From contig NZ_CABVHQ010000007.1 in the NCBI RefSeq assembly GCF_902497895.1, positions 62,001 through 126,000 on the forward strand: a stretch of 64,000 bases of DNA, read 5' to 3'. Of the stretch, positions 43,929 to 53,949 are shown in pieces (position 1 is the first letter of the stretch; each line of letters starts with the position of its first letter). Source of the DNA: Pseudomonas fluorescens (GTDB taxonomy: Bacteria; Pseudomonadota; Gammaproteobacteria; Pseudomonadales; Pseudomonadaceae). Below the pieces are notes generated by a model. It was not told the DNA's origin and made no database searches. It was given only the letters and a program-made list of their open reading frames with translations. Made by a program: the position numbers and the translations under genes.

Positions 43929-44093
43929 TGTGGTGAGGGGGCTTGTCGGAACGCCGCATCGCCCCGTTCGGCTGCGAAGCAGTCGTGAGCCAATCGACGC
44001 GGTGTGCCAGACAGAACTCGATTGCAGGTTTTTGGGCTGCTTCGCAGCCCAGCGGGGGCAAGCCCCCTCACCACAACAAGCCCCCTCGCCACA
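43929..44093. repeat. Variant REP pair, family B with 16-bp insertion
   Basis: This family B element has TCGGAACGCCGCATCG inserted in the left head between GGGCTTG and CCCCGTTCGG. The right side ends with one normal head and an extra copy of CAAGCCCCCTCGCCACA. The 88-base core at 43941-44028 recurs inverted at 47744-47831 with 8 differences by eye. The remainder of the 473-base gap 43659-44131 holds only the promoter regions of the kinase and thiD. Confidence 0.85.
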
Positions 44094-44131
44094 CAACCGA
44101 AAAAAAGCGTTTGGTGGTAAGCTCGCGCACC

Positions 44132-44929
44132 ATGAATATCTACAGCTCTCGCCCCGTTGTCCTCTGTCTCTCCGGCCACGACCCAAGTGGTGGCGCCGGC
44201 CTGCAGGCAGATATCGAAGCCCTGCTCGCTCAGGGTTGTCATGCTGCCACGGCAGTCACCGCGCTGACCGTGCAAGACACGGTCAACGTCAGCGACTTCC
44301 GCGTCCTCGACCGTGAGTGGGTATTGGCCCAGGCCAATGCCGTGCTCAACGACTCGACCGTCGCGGCGGTCAAGCTGGGCATGCTCGGCTCGCTGGAAAT
44401 GGTCGACACCGTCGTCGAGCTGCTCCAGGCGCATCCGCATTTGCCGCTGGTCTGCGACCCGGTGTTGCGTGCCGGTGGCGGCGGGCGCCTGGGCAAGGAT
44501 GAAGTCGGCTATGCCATGCGCGAACGCCTGCTGCCGCTGGCGACCATTGCCACCCCTAACCTTCCCGAAGCCCGCATCCTCGCCGAACTGCCTGAAGGCA
44601 CCCCTGACGAGTGTGCAGAAAAACTCCTGCCCTACTGCAAACACCTGCTGATCACCGGCGGCCATGGCGATGAGCATGAAGTACATAACCGCCTGTACAG
44701 CCGCGATGGCACCCGCCAGACCTACACCTGCCAGCGTTTGCCCGGCAGCTATCACGGTTCGGGCTGCACCTTGGCCAGCGCCCTGGCCGGTCGTCTGGCC
44801 CTGGGTGAAAACCTCGCCAGCGCCGTGCAATCAGCGCTGAACTACACTTGGCGCACCCTGCGCGATGCCGAACAGCTCGGCAAAGGCCAGTTCGTCCCGC
44901 GCCGGCTGCCACTGGATTTTTGCTCGTAA
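44132..44929 (+). CDS. thiD: Hydroxymethylpyrimidine/phosphomethylpyrimidine kinase
   Basis: The 265-residue ribokinase-fold enzyme phosphorylates HMP and HMP-P to HMP-PP in thiamine synthesis. The motifs SGHDPSGGAGLQADIE at the N-terminus, AVKLGMLGSLEMVD, VCDPVLRAGGGG, and the C-terminal GSYHGSGCTLASALAG with the catalytic Cys-region anion hole, are typical of ThiD. It starts at 44132, 39 bases after a REP element. thiE lies 18 bases downstream. No TPP riboswitch was recognised upstream. Confidence 0.95.
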   Translation: MNIYSSRPVVLCLSGHDPSGGAGLQADIEALLAQGCHAATAVTALTVQDTVNVSDFRVLDREWVLAQANAVLNDSTVAAVKLGMLGSLEMVDTVVELLQAHPHLPLVCDPVLRAGGGGRLGKDEVGYAMRERLLPLATIATPNLPEARILAELPEGTPDECAEKLLPYCKHLLITGGHGDEHEVHNRLYSRDGTRQTYTCQRLPGSYHGSGCTLASALAGRLALGENLASAVQSALNYTWRTLRDAEQLGKGQFVPRRLPLDFCS

Positions 44930-44947
44930 CGCCATGAGGCTTGTTCG

Positions 44948-45571
44948 ATGAAACTACGTGGCCTGTATGCCATTACCGACAGTCAACTGTTGGCCGGCAA
45001 GTTCCTGCCTTATGTGGAAGCGGCATTGGAGGGCGGTGTCACACTGCTGCAGTACCGCGACAAGAGCTCCGACGAAGCCCGTCGGCTGCGCGAAGCCGAA
45101 ACCCTGCGTACTTTGTGTGAACGCTACGGCGCCCAGTTGATCATCAATGACGATGCCGAACTGGCCGCGCGCCTCGGCGTCGGCGTCCACCTGGGGCAGA
45201 CCGACGGCCCGCTGACCCCGGCCCGGGCCCTGCTCGGGCGTAAGGCGATCATCGGCTCGACCTGCCACGCTCAGCTCGAACTCGCCGAACAAGCCGCCAA
45301 GGAAGGCGCCAGCTATGTCGCCTTCGGCCGCTTCTTCAACTCCAACACCAAGCCCGGCGCGCCGGCGGCCACTCTCGACTTGCTCGACCAGGCCCGCAGC
45401 AAATTGCACCTGCCAATCTGCGTGATCGGCGGCATCACCCTGGAAAACGCCGCCCCGCTGGTGGCTCACGGCGCCGACCTGCTGGCCGTGGTCCACGGCC
45501 TGTTCGGTGCCGCGAGCACCCAGGAAGTGACGCAGCGCGCGCGCGCCTTCAAAGCCCTGTTTCATATCTAA
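44948..45571 (+). CDS. thiE: Thiamine-phosphate synthase
   Basis: The 207-residue TIM-barrel enzyme joins HMP-PP and thiazole phosphate to make thiamine phosphate. Key motifs are [39 protein letters not shown], and [16 protein letters not shown], followed by [11 protein letters not shown]. Length matches the family. It is the second gene of thiD-thiE-hemL; the next gene starts 31 bases after its stop. Confidence 0.95.
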   Translation: MKLRGLYAITDSQLLAGKFLPYVEAALEGGVTLLQYRDKSSDEARRLREAETLRTLCERYGAQLIINDDAELAARLGVGVHLGQTDGPLTPARALLGRKAIIGSTCHAQLELAEQAAKEGASYVAFGRFFNSNTKPGAPAATLDLLDQARSKLHLPICVIGGITLENAAPLVAHGADLLAVVHGLFGAASTQEVTQRARAFKALFHI

Positions 45572-45602
45572 ATAGCCGAATCCTGATTCAGAGAGCCCCA
45601 TC

Positions 45603-46886
45603 ATGTCTCGTTCCGAAATCCTGTTTGCCAATGCCCAGAAACACATTCCCGGCGGCGTGAACTCGCCCGTTCGTGCCTTCAAGAGCGTCGGCGGCACCCC
45701 GTTGTTCTTCAAACACGCCGAGGGCGCCTACGTCACAGACGAAGATGACAAGCGCTACGTCGACTATGTCGGCTCCTGGGGACCGATGATCCTCGGCCAC
45801 AGCCACCCCGAAGTGCTCGATGCGGTGCGCAAGCAGCTCGAACACGGGCTGTCCTATGGCGCTCCGACCGAAATGGAAACCCAGATGGCCGATCTGGTCT
45901 GCTCCATCGTGCCCTCGATGGAAATGGTCCGCATGGTCAGTTCCGGTACTGAAGCGACCATGAGTGCGATTCGTCTGGCCCGCGGCTTCACCGGTCGTGA
46001 CAGCATCATCAAGTTCGAAGGTTGCTACCACGGCCACTCCGACAGCCTGCTGGTCAAGGCCGGCTCTGGCGCACTGACCCAAGGTGTTCCCAGCTCTGCC
46101 GGGGTACCCGCCGCATTTGCCAGACACACCCTGACCTTGCCATTCAACGACATCGACGCTGTCGAGCAGATGCTCAGCGAAGTCGGCCAGGAAGTGGCGT
46201 GCATCATCGTCGAACCGGTGGCCGGCAACATGAACTGCGTGCCGCCGGCACCGGGCTTCCTCGAAGGCCTGCGCACGCTCTGCGACAAACACGGCGTGGT
46301 GCTGATTTTCGACGAAGTAATGACCGGTTTCCGCGTCGCCCTGGGTGGCGCCCAGGCCCACTACGGCGTTGTCCCGGACCTGAGCACGTTCGGCAAGATC
46401 ATTGGTGGCGGTATGCCGGTGGGCTGCTTCGGTGGTAAACGCGAAATCATGTCGCATATCGCCCCCTTGGGCCCGGTCTATCAGGCCGGCACCCTGTCCG
46501 GTAACCCGCTGGCCATGGCTGCGGGCCTGACCACCCTGCGCCTGATCAGCCGTCCGGGCTTCCACGCCGAGCTGACTGACTACACCAGTCGCCTGCTCGA
46601 CGGCCTGCAACAGCGTGCCGACGCGGCCGGCATTCCGTTCGTGACCACCCAGGCCGGCGGTATGTTCGGCCTGTACTTCAGCGGCGCTGACGACATCGTC
46701 ACCTTTGATGACGTCATGGCCAGCGACGCCGGCCTGTTCAAGCGCTTCTTCCACTTGATGCTCGAGGGTGGCGTGTACCTGGCACCCAGCGCCTTTGAAG
46801 CCGGTTTCACCTCGATCGCCCATGGCGATGCCGAGCTGCAACTGACCCTCGATGCTGCCGAACGCGCTTTTGCTGCACTGAAGTAA
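45603..46886 (+). CDS. hemL: Glutamate-1-semialdehyde 2,1-aminomutase
   Basis: The 427-residue PLP enzyme converts glutamate-1-semialdehyde to 5-aminolevulinate in the C5 route to haem. It starts [20 protein letters not shown], with [38 protein letters not shown], and the PLP lysine at K265 in [12 protein letters not shown]. Length matches E. coli HemL (426). A terminator follows. Confidence 0.95.
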   Translation: MSRSEILFANAQKHIPGGVNSPVRAFKSVGGTPLFFKHAEGAYVTDEDDKRYVDYVGSWGPMILGHSHPEVLDAVRKQLEHGLSYGAPTEMETQMADLVCSIVPSMEMVRMVSSGTEATMSAIRLARGFTGRDSIIKFEGCYHGHSDSLLVKAGSGALTQGVPSSAGVPAAFARHTLTLPFNDIDAVEQMLSEVGQEVACIIVEPVAGNMNCVPPAPGFLEGLRTLCDKHGVVLIFDEVMTGFRVALGGAQAHYGVVPDLSTFGKIIGGGMPVGCFGGKREIMSHIAPLGPVYQAGTLSGNPLAMAAGLTTLRLISRPGFHAELTDYTSRLLDGLQQRADAAGIPFVTTQAGGMFGLYFSGADDIVTFDDVMASDAGLFKRFFHLMLEGGVYLAPSAFEAGFTSIAHGDAELQLTLDAAERAFAALK

Positions 46887-46897
46887 GCCTCGCAGGA

Positions 46898-46927
46898 CTG
46901 ATGCCGGGGGACGCCGGCGTCAGTTTT
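46898..46927 (+). terminator. Terminator after hemL
   Basis: CTGATGCCGG and CCGGCGTCAG form a 10-bp stem (one G-U pair) followed by TTTT. Confidence 0.7.
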
Positions 46928-47110
46928 GCTTGCTGCCACAGCCGATTTCCCTCCCGCGCAGCGGCAAAATCCCCGAAAGCGGCAGATATGGCCCCCGCGC
47001 AGCAGAAAAACGAGTAAAGACTTTGTAAGGTTGGCCCTGCTTATTTCATAATGCGCGCTTATTGGATCCCCCAGGGGGTCCACGCGCCCCTCAGAGGTAC
47101 GTCGATTCCC

Positions 47111-47665
47111 ATGAACCGCACCGGCCGCACCCTTGCATTGGGCTGCCTGTTGCTCCTTCAGCCCCTGCTCGCGCACGCACAAGCAGGCGGCAACTCGTTG
47201 TTGATCCCAGCGATGGGTCGTTGCACCCTCAATACTCAGCCGCAAGACTTGGCCGAGGCGCTCGCCGCCTGCAAGCAAGCGGCGGATACAGGGGATGCAC
47301 AGGCACAATACGAGTTGGGCGAATTCTATTACGACGGCAAAAATACGCCGCGCGACCTCAATCAAGCCTTGAGTTACTACGAGAAAGCTTCTCTGCAAGG
47401 CCACGCCCAGGCACAGTTCAAGCTTGGCAGCATGTTCTTCCATGGCGAAGGTGTGCCGGCCAACAATGTCCAGGCCTATATCGTGCTGAAGATGGCGGCG
47501 GTCAATGGCGCCGAAGATGCGCTGGATACCGCCGACGAAGTCGCCGAGCACATGCAGCGCGAGGAGCTGGAAGTCGCGACCCAGGTGCTGGGACAAATTT
47601 TTCGCAAATACCTGCTGGAATTGCAAAGCGCCGACGGGCGTTCGCCTTTTTCGCCGCTGCCTTGA
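47111..47665 (+). CDS. Secreted Sel1-repeat (tetratricopeptide-like) protein
   Basis: The 184-residue protein has a signal peptide (MNRTGRTLALGCLLLLQPLL, cleaved after AHA) and two Sel1-like repeats: GDAQAQYELGEFYYDGKNTP with ALSYYEKASLQG, and GHAQAQFKLGSMFFHGEGVP with AYIVLKMAAVNG. Such repeats mediate protein contacts in the periplasm. A 20-base palindrome (47063-47082) lies in the leader 29 bases before the ATG and could form an mRNA hairpin. It is probably monocistronic. Confidence 0.8.
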   Translation: MNRTGRTLALGCLLLLQPLLAHAQAGGNSLLIPAMGRCTLNTQPQDLAEALAACKQAADTGDAQAQYELGEFYYDGKNTPRDLNQALSYYEKASLQGHAQAQFKLGSMFFHGEGVPANNVQAYIVLKMAAVNGAEDALDTADEVAEHMQREELEVATQVLGQIFRKYLLELQSADGRSPFSPLP

Positions 47666-47696
47666 ATCCTGCCTGATCGAACGCCTGGCGGGCTTT

Positions 47697-47860
47697 TGTG
47701 GCGAGCGGGCTTGCCCGCGCTGGAGCGCGAAGCGGTCCTAAAACCTGCAATCGAACTCCGCCTGGCACACCGCGCCGGTTGGCTTACGACTGCTTCGCAG
47801 CCGAGCGGGGCGATGCGGCGTTCCGACAAGCCCCCTCGCCACAGCAAGCTCGCTCGCCAC
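47697..47860. repeat. Variant REP pair, family B, inverted copy of the 43929 element
   Basis: The left head is TGTGGCGAGCGGGCTTGCCC; the right part carries the same 16-bp insertion as the 43929 element, in opposite orientation, and ends with a partial extra head. It lies between the Sel1 gene and the convergent DUF1820 gene. Confidence 0.85.
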
Positions 47861-47893
47861 TAGAAAGCTCCACTCACCACAAAGTACCGAGTG

Positions 47894-48220
47894 TTACTTA
47901 TCCGGCATCGGCATCGGAAACGGCATAACGTTGCTCATGCCGCGTGCTTCAGTGATTTTCGGCGTACCCAGTCGCTCGACCTCGTCGATGCGTACGATCG
48001 AATGCATCGGCACAAAACTGCGTACCACGCCTTCGAACTGCGCCTTGAGCTTCTCTTCGCCGGGGTCGACGACCAGCTGTGTGCGCTCGCCAAAGACGAA
48101 CTCTTCCACTTCCAGGAAGCCCCACAGATCACTTTGATAGATCTGCTTGGCGTACATTTCGAACACCTGGCCCTGATTAAGGAAAATCACCTTGTAGATT
48201 GGAGCTTCACGTTTGGTCAT
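47894..48220 (-). CDS. DUF1820-family protein
   Basis: The 108-residue protein starts MTKREAPIYKVIFLNQGQVF and continues FEMYAKQIYQSDLWGFLEVE, matching DUF1820, a family of small conserved gamma-proteobacterial proteins of unknown function. It ends with a Met/Pro-rich tail (VMPFPMPMPDK). It is divergent from miaB; the 133 bases between hold both promoters. The ATG at 48220 is used because the longer frame has no conserved extension. Confidence 0.85.
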   Translation of the reverse strand: MTKREAPIYKVIFLNQGQVFEMYAKQIYQSDLWGFLEVEEFVFGERTQLVVDPGEEKLKAQFEGVVRSFVPMHSIVRIDEVERLGTPKITEARGMSNVMPFPMPMPDK

Positions 48221-48315
48221 GGTGGGCGGGCAACAAATCGGGGGATATATATGAGGGCGCGAACTATAGCATAGCCGCCGGACGCACAGCGGTAGGAACC
48301 TTGGGACATGTTCCC

Positions 48316-48321
48316 TATAAT
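48316..48321 (+). promoter_or_regulatory. -10 element of the miaB promoter
   Basis: TATAAT is a perfect sigma-70 -10 hexamer, 33 bases before the miaB ATG. No good -35 hexamer lies 17 bases upstream. Confidence 0.4.
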
Positions 48322-48353
48322 GCGCGGTTCTTTGAACCAGTTGACGAACCCCC

Positions 48354-49682
48354 ATGGCCAAGAAGCTCTATATCGAAACCCACGGTTGCCAGATGAACGA
48401 GTATGACAGCTCGCGCATGGTCGATCTGCTGGGTGAACATCAGGCCCTGGAAGTGACTGCCCGCGCCGAAGACGCGGACGTCATCCTGCTCAACACCTGC
48501 TCGATCCGCGAACGCGCCCAGGATCGGGTGTATTCCCAGCTCGGCCGTTGGCGCGAACTGAAACTGGCCAACCCGGACATGGTGATCGCCGTCGGCGGTT
48601 GCGTGGCCAGCCAGGAAGGCGCGGCAATCCGTGACCGCGCGCCGTATGTCGACGTGGTGTTCGGCCCGCAAACCCTGCACCGCTTGCCGGAAATGATCGA
48701 CGCCGCACGCCTGACCAAGCTGCCGCAAGTCGACGTCTCGTTCCCGGAAATCGAAAAATTCGACCATCTGCCGGAACCACGCATCGACGGCCCGAGCGCC
48801 TACGTCTCGGTCATGGAAGGCTGCAGCAAGTACTGCACGTTCTGCGTGGTGCCCTACACCCGTGGCGAAGAAGTCAGCCGACCGTTCGACGACGTACTGG
48901 CGGAAATCATTCACCTGGCAGAAAACGGGGTGCGCGAAGTTACCCTGCTCGGCCAGAACGTCAATGGCTACCGCGGCCAGACCCATGACGGTCGCCTGGC
49001 GGACCTCGCCGAGCTGATCCGGGTGGTTGCTGCCGTCGACGGTATCGAGCGCATCCGCTACACCACCTCGCACCCGCTGGAGTTCTCCGATAGCCTGATT
49101 CAGGCCCACGCCGAAGTGCCGGAGCTGGTCAAGCACCTGCATTTGCCGGTGCAGTCGGGTTCGGACCGCATTCTGGCGGCGATGAAGCGCAACCACACTG
49201 CGCTGGAATACAAGTCCAAGCTGCGTAAGCTGCGAGCTGCGGTACCGGGCATCTGCATCAGCTCGGACTTCATTGTCGGCTTCCCCGGCGAGACCGAAAA
49301 AGACTTCCAGCAGACCATGAAGCTGATCGAAGACGTCGGTTTCGACTTTTCCTATTCGTTCGTCTATAGCCAGCGCCCGGGCACCCCGGCCGCCGATTTG
49401 CCCGACGAAACACCGGAAGAACTGAAAAAAGAACGGCTGAACGCTCTGCAACATCGACTCAATCAGCAAGGCTTCGAGATCAGCCGACAAATGGTCGGCT
49501 CGACCCAGCGCATCCTGGTGACCGATTATTCGAAGAAAGACCCGGGCGAATTGCAGGGGCGGACCGAGAACAACCGTATCGTCAACTTCCGCTGCGACAA
49601 TCCGCAGCTGATCGGGCAGTTCGCCGACGTGCATATCGATGCCGCGCAACCGCACTCGCTGCGCGGCTCTTTGTTGCAATAA
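48354..49682 (+). CDS. miaB: tRNA-2-methylthio-N6-dimethylallyladenosine synthase MiaB
   Basis: The 442-residue radical-SAM methylthiotransferase modifies i6A37 to ms2i6A37 in tRNA. The N-terminal cluster cysteines are C12, C49 and C83, and the radical-SAM cysteines C157, C161 and C164 lie in [10 protein letters not shown]-terminal TRAM domain follows (about 378-440). It is followed by phoH-ybeY-corC-lnt on the same strand after a REP element, an arrangement conserved in Pseudomonas. Confidence 0.97.
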   Translation: MAKKLYIETHGCQMNEYDSSRMVDLLGEHQALEVTARAEDADVILLNTCSIRERAQDRVYSQLGRWRELKLANPDMVIAVGGCVASQEGAAIRDRAPYVDVVFGPQTLHRLPEMIDAARLTKLPQVDVSFPEIEKFDHLPEPRIDGPSAYVSVMEGCSKYCTFCVVPYTRGEEVSRPFDDVLAEIIHLAENGVREVTLLGQNVNGYRGQTHDGRLADLAELIRVVAAVDGIERIRYTTSHPLEFSDSLIQAHAEVPELVKHLHLPVQSGSDRILAAMKRNHTALEYKSKLRKLRAAVPGICISSDFIVGFPGETEKDFQQTMKLIEDVGFDFSYSFVYSQRPGTPAADLPDETPEELKKERLNALQHRLNQQGFEISRQMVGSTQRILVTDYSKKDPGELQGRTENNRIVNFRCDNPQLIGQFADVHIDAAQPHSLRGSLLQ

Positions 49683-49699
49683 GTGTCGGCACGCGCTTC

Positions 49700-49832
49700 T
49701 GTGGCGAGGGGGCTTGCCCCCGCTCGGCTGCGAAGCAGTCGTAAAGTCAGGCAACTCGGCACTAACTGAAAGAACGTGTCGCCCAATTTGGGACCGCTTC
49801 GCGCTTCAGCGGGGGCAAGCCCCCTCGCCACA
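49700..49832. repeat. REP pair (REPIN), family B
   Basis: Inverted family B heads surround a middle segment in the gap between miaB and phoH. Confidence 0.9.
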
Positions 49833-49937
49833 GGGGTAATCGTCGAACACAGCAAGTTATTTAAGAGCTTTCGCACCCGGCCCACTGGCGTTATCCTTGA
49901 TTTCATCTTAATTGCCCCAGGGCGGCTAAAAACGACC

Positions 49938-50957
49938 TTGAACGCACCCATCGAACCACATCGTTTCATCCTCGAGCCCTTTGAGGCTCGCCGTTTCGCC
50001 AATCTGTGCGGGCAGCTCGACGAGCATTTGCGCCTGATCGAACAGCGCCTGACCATCGAAATCCGCAATCGCGGAAACCAGTTCGAACTGATCGGCGAAC
50101 CCAAACACACCTCCTCCGCGGAAAACCTTCTGCGCCGCCTGTATCGGGAAACCAAAAGTACCGAGCTGTCGCCGGACATGGTTCACCTGTTCCTGCAGGA
50201 ATCGGCCGTGGAAGAGCTCGACAACCATACGGCCGCCGAACCCGCCGTCACACTGCGCACCAAAAAAGGCATGGTTCGCCCTCGCGGCTTGAATCAGCAG
50301 CGCTACGTGAAGGAAATTCTCGGTAACGATATCAACTTCGGCATCGGCCCCGCCGGTACCGGCAAGACCTATCTCGCCGTTGCCTGCGCGGTAGACGCAC
50401 TGGAGCGTGAGCAAGTCCGCCGCATCCTGCTGGTGCGCCCAGCGGTTGAAGCCGGCGAAAAACTCGGCTTCCTGCCCGGCGACCTGGCACAGAAAGTCGA
50501 TCCGTACCTGCGCCCGCTGTATGACGCGCTGTACGAAATGCTCGGCTTTGAACACGTCGCCAAACTGATCGAACGTCAGGTCATCGAGATCGCGCCACTG
50601 GCCTATATGCGCGGACGAACGCTGAACAACAGCTTCATCATTCTCGACGAAAGCCAGAACACCACCGTCGAGCAGATGAAAATGTTTTTGACGCGGATCG
50701 GCTTCGGCTCCACAGCCGTCATCACCGGTGACATCACTCAGGTCGACTTGCCCAAAGGCACGCGCTCGGGGTTGTCCCATGTGATCGACGTGCTCAAGGG
50801 TGTGCCAGGCATCAGCTTCACGCACTTCATGCCCAAAGACGTGGTGCGCCATCCATTGGTGCAGCAGATTGTCGAAGCCTACGAGCGCTTCGAGAATCGC
50901 GTCGACGACGATTCGACCCGGCTCTCTACCGCCAGGGACACTCGCCGCGATGCTTGA
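49938..50957 (+). CDS. ybeZ: PhoH-like ATPase (YbeZ)
   Basis: The 339-residue protein is counted from a TTG at 49938, where the family sequence [16 protein letters not shown] begins; no ATG fits, and upstream in-frame sequence runs into a REP. Walker A is GPAGTGKT at about 137-144 and Walker B is [11 protein letters not shown]. YbeZ is an ATPase working with the endonuclease YbeY in rRNA maturation. Its end overlaps ybeY by 8 bases. Confidence 0.9.
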   Translation: MNAPIEPHRFILEPFEARRFANLCGQLDEHLRLIEQRLTIEIRNRGNQFELIGEPKHTSSAENLLRRLYRETKSTELSPDMVHLFLQESAVEELDNHTAAEPAVTLRTKKGMVRPRGLNQQRYVKEILGNDINFGIGPAGTGKTYLAVACAVDALEREQVRRILLVRPAVEAGEKLGFLPGDLAQKVDPYLRPLYDALYEMLGFEHVAKLIERQVIEIAPLAYMRGRTLNNSFIILDESQNTTVEQMKMFLTRIGFGSTAVITGDITQVDLPKGTRSGLSHVIDVLKGVPGISFTHFMPKDVVRHPLVQQIVEAYERFENRVDDDSTRLSTARDTRRDA

Positions 50958-51444
50958 GCTTGATCTGCAACTTGAAAGCCAACAGCCCGCCCCCAGCGAA
51001 GCGGAGTTCCGTCAATGGTGCGAACTGGCCCTGCGTCAGCGCACTGCTGACTCGGAACTGACCATCCGCCTGGTCGATGAACCCGAAGGCCGGGAGCTGA
51101 ACCACACCTGGCGGCATAAGGATTACGCCACCAATGTGCTGTCCTTCCCGGCCGATGTGCCGGACGAGCTGCTGGACATCCCGCTGCTCGGCGACCTGGT
51201 GATCTGCGTACCGGTGGTCGAGCGCGAAGCCGCCGAACAAGGCAAGGCACTCGACGCCCACTGGGCACATCTGGTCATCCACGGCTGCTTGCATCTGCTG
51301 GGTTACGACCATATAGACGACGATGAAGCCGAAGAAATGGAAGCACTGGAACGAACGTTGCTTGCCGAACTGGGTCATCCCGACCCTTATGCGGACGACG
51401 AAATCGATTCCTCCCCCACTGATACAACAAAGGATTCAGAGTAA
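50950..51444 (+). CDS. ybeY: Endoribonuclease YbeY
   Basis: The 164-residue protein has the zinc-binding motif [11 protein letters not shown] with H111, H115 and H121. It also shows [19 protein letters not shown] and [11 protein letters not shown]. YbeY is a metal-dependent RNase in 16S rRNA 3'-end processing and 70S ribosome quality control. The ATG at 50950 overlaps the ybeZ end, indicating translational coupling. An acidic tail ([16 protein letters not shown]) ends the protein. Confidence 0.95.
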   Translation: MLELDLQLESQQPAPSEAEFRQWCELALRQRTADSELTIRLVDEPEGRELNHTWRHKDYATNVLSFPADVPDELLDIPLLGDLVICVPVVEREAAEQGKALDAHWAHLVIHGCLHLLGYDHIDDDEAEEMEALERTLLAELGHPDPYADDEIDSSPTDTTKDSE

Positions 51445-51449
51445 TCGCT

Positions 51450-52289
51450 ATGAGCGAAGATCGATCGAGCAACGGGCAAAAGTCCTGGCTGGGTAAACTC
51501 ACCCAAGCTTTTGCCCACGAGCCGAAAAACCGTCAGGAGCTGCTGGAGCTGCTGCGCGAAGCCCATCAGAACAAGTTGCTGGACAGCGAAGCGCTGGCCA
51601 TCGTCGAAGGCGCCATCCAGGTCGCGGACCTGCAAGTACGGGACATCATGGTTCCGCGCTCGCAGATGATCAGCATCAAGGCGACCCAGACACCTCGCGA
51701 ATTTCTTCCGGCGGTCATCGATTCCGCGCACTCGCGCTATCCGGTGATTGGTGAAAGCCACGACGACGTCATGGGCGTCCTGCTGGCCAAGGACCTGCTG
51801 CCACTGATCCTCAAGGAAAACGGCGATAGCTTCAACGTCAGGGATTTGCTGCGGCCGGCGACCTTCGTCCCCGAGTCCAAGCGCCTTAATGTGCTGCTGC
51901 GCGAGTTCCGCGCCAACCATAACCACATGGCCATCGTCATCGACGAATACGGCGGTGTGGCGGGCCTGGTGACCATCGAAGACGTACTGGAACAGATAGT
52001 CGGCGACATCGAAGACGAGCATGACGTCGAGGAAGACAGCTACATCAAGCCGCTGCCCAGCGGTGACTTCCTGATCAAGGCGCTGACCCCGATCGAAAAC
52101 TTCAACGATTTTTTCGACAGCCAGTTCTCCGACGATGAATTCGACACGGTAGGCGGTCTGGTGATGAGCGCGTTCGGGCACCTGCCTAAACGCAATGAAA
52201 TCACCGAGATCGGCGCCTATCGCTTCCGCATCCTGAACGCCGATAGCCGGCGGATTCACCTGCTGCGCCTGACACCCATACCCCGTTAA
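51450..52289 (+). CDS. corC: HlyC/CorC-family CBS-domain protein (Mg/Co homeostasis, YbeX)
   Basis: The 279-residue protein has two CBS domains (DIMVPRSQMISIK..., and LLRPATFVPESKRLNVLL... up to VTIEDVLEQIVGDIEDEHD) and a C-terminal CorC/transporter-associated domain (about 195-279). It has no membrane segments. It is linked to Mg2+/Co2+ efflux and to ribosome-related functions through its operon with ybeY. It starts 5 bases after the ybeY stop. Confidence 0.9.
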   Translation: MSEDRSSNGQKSWLGKLTQAFAHEPKNRQELLELLREAHQNKLLDSEALAIVEGAIQVADLQVRDIMVPRSQMISIKATQTPREFLPAVIDSAHSRYPVIGESHDDVMGVLLAKDLLPLILKENGDSFNVRDLLRPATFVPESKRLNVLLREFRANHNHMAIVIDEYGGVAGLVTIEDVLEQIVGDIEDEHDVEEDSYIKPLPSGDFLIKALTPIENFNDFFDSQFSDDEFDTVGGLVMSAFGHLPKRNEITEIGAYRFRILNADSRRIHLLRLTPIPR

Positions 52290-52297
52290 GGATCGAC

Positions 52298-53821
52298 ATG
52301 CTGCGCTTAACCCGTCCCGGCTGGCCCGGTAATCTGCTGGCCGTGGCGGCCGGTGCACTCACCACTCTGACACTGGCGCCGTACGATATCTGGCCACTGG
52401 CGCTGCTCGCGCTGGGGATTTTCTATGCTGGCTTGCGCGATCTGACCCCACGTCAGGCACTGGGTCGTGGCTGGTGCTATGGCTTCGGCCTGTTTGCCGC
52501 CGGCACCAGCTGGATCTACGTCAGCATCCACACCTACGGCGGCGCCTCTGCCTTGCTTGCCGGCCTGTTGATGTTTGCCTTCTTTGCCGCCATTGCCTGG
52601 TTTTTTGCCCTCCCGGCGTGGATTTGGGCACGCTGGCTGCGGCGTAACGAAGCCCCCCTGGCCGACGCCCTGGCCTTTGCCGCGTTGTGGTTGGCCCAAG
52701 AAGCTTTCCGTGGCTGGTTTCTCACTGGCTTCCCTTGGCTGTATTCCGGTTACAGCCAGCTCGATGGGCCTCTCGCCGGCCTCGCACCACTGGGCGGCAT
52801 GTGGTTGATCTCCTTCATCCTGGCCCTGACGGCGGCGCTGCTGTACAACCTGCCGCAACTGGTCCGCAACGGACGCAAGGGTTTCATCGCCGCCGGCCTG
52901 CTGGTGCTGATCGCGCCCTGGGGCATTGGCCTGGCACTCAAGGGCCACGCCTGGACCAGCCCCTCTGGCGACCCGCTGTCCGTCGCGGCGATCCAGGGCA
53001 ATATCGAGCAAAGCATGAAGTGGGACCCGGAGCAGTTGAACTCGCAACTGGCGCTGTACCGCGACATGAGCTTCAGCTCCAAGCGAGTCGATTTGCTGAT
53101 CTGGCCAGAAACGGCGATTCCGGTGCTGAAGGAATCGGCCGAAGGCTACCTGAGCATGCTCGACAACTTCGCCGCAGAGCGTAATTCCGCGCTGATTACC
53201 GGGGTTCCGATCCGCCAGGTGGTGCATCAGGAAAAACGCTATTTCAATGGCATCACCGTGGTCGGCGAAGGCGATGGCACTTACCTGAAACAGAAACTGG
53301 TGCCGTTTGGCGAGTACGTACCCTTGCAGGATCTGCTGCGCGGGCTGATCGCCTTCTTTGACCTGCCAATGTCAGACTTCGCGCGCGGTCCGGCCGATCA
53401 GCCAATGCTGCAAGCCAAGGGTTACCAGATTGCGCCGTTCATCTGCTATGAAGTGGTTTACCCGGAATTCGCCGCCAGCCTTTCGGCCCGTAGCGACCTG
53501 CTGCTGACCATCAGCAACGACACCTGGTTCGGCACCTCCATCGGCCCGCTGCAACACCTGCAGATGGCACAGATGCGCGCACTGGAAGCCGGACGCTGGA
53601 TGATTCGTGCCACCAATAATGGCGTCACCGGTCTAATCGACCCATTCGGCAAGATCACCGTGCAGATCCCGCAGTTCCAGCGCGGGATTCTCTACGGCGA
53701 AGTGGTGCCGATGCACAACCTGACGCCGTACCTGCAATGGCGTTCGTGGCCGCTGATCATTGTCTGTGTGCTGCTGTTTGGCTGGGCGCTGCTGGCCAAC
53801 CGGATGGCCAAGACGGTTTAA
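52298..53821 (+). CDS. lnt: Apolipoprotein N-acyltransferase
   Basis: The 507-residue protein has an N-terminal part with about six membrane segments and a periplasmic nitrilase-like domain from about residue 225. The catalytic residues can be seen as Glu in LLIWPETAIP, Lys in LKQKLVPFGEYVP and Cys in PFICYEVVYPEF. It adds the N-terminal acyl chain to lipoproteins in the inner membrane. It lies 8 bases after corC and ends the phoH-ybeY-corC-lnt unit. Confidence 0.95.
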   Translation: MLRLTRPGWPGNLLAVAAGALTTLTLAPYDIWPLALLALGIFYAGLRDLTPRQALGRGWCYGFGLFAAGTSWIYVSIHTYGGASALLAGLLMFAFFAAIAWFFALPAWIWARWLRRNEAPLADALAFAALWLAQEAFRGWFLTGFPWLYSGYSQLDGPLAGLAPLGGMWLISFILALTAALLYNLPQLVRNGRKGFIAAGLLVLIAPWGIGLALKGHAWTSPSGDPLSVAAIQGNIEQSMKWDPEQLNSQLALYRDMSFSSKRVDLLIWPETAIPVLKESAEGYLSMLDNFAAERNSALITGVPIRQVVHQEKRYFNGITVVGEGDGTYLKQKLVPFGEYVPLQDLLRGLIAFFDLPMSDFARGPADQPMLQAKGYQIAPFICYEVVYPEFAASLSARSDLLLTISNDTWFGTSIGPLQHLQMAQMRALEAGRWMIRATNNGVTGLIDPFGKITVQIPQFQRGILYGEVVPMHNLTPYLQWRSWPLIIVCVLLFGWALLANRMAKTV

Positions 53822-53843
53822 CATACGGAATCCGGGTGCCGCA

Positions 53844-53945
53844 AAAAGATCGCAGCCTGCGGCAGCTCCTACGGGATTTACGTACACCCGAAAATCACGG
53901 GTGAATGCGATTCGTGCAGGAGCTGCCGCAGGCTGCGATCTTTTG
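53844..53945. repeat. REP pair, family A, inverted
   Basis: Family A arms (AAAGATCGCAGCCTGCGGCA) face each other between the convergent lnt and ydcF-like genes. Confidence 0.9.
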
Positions 53946-53949
53946 ACTT

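Noticed and set aside
43659..44131. TPP riboswitch upstream of thiD
   Set aside because: The CTGAGA and other conserved THI-box segments were not found; the gap is mostly a REP element.
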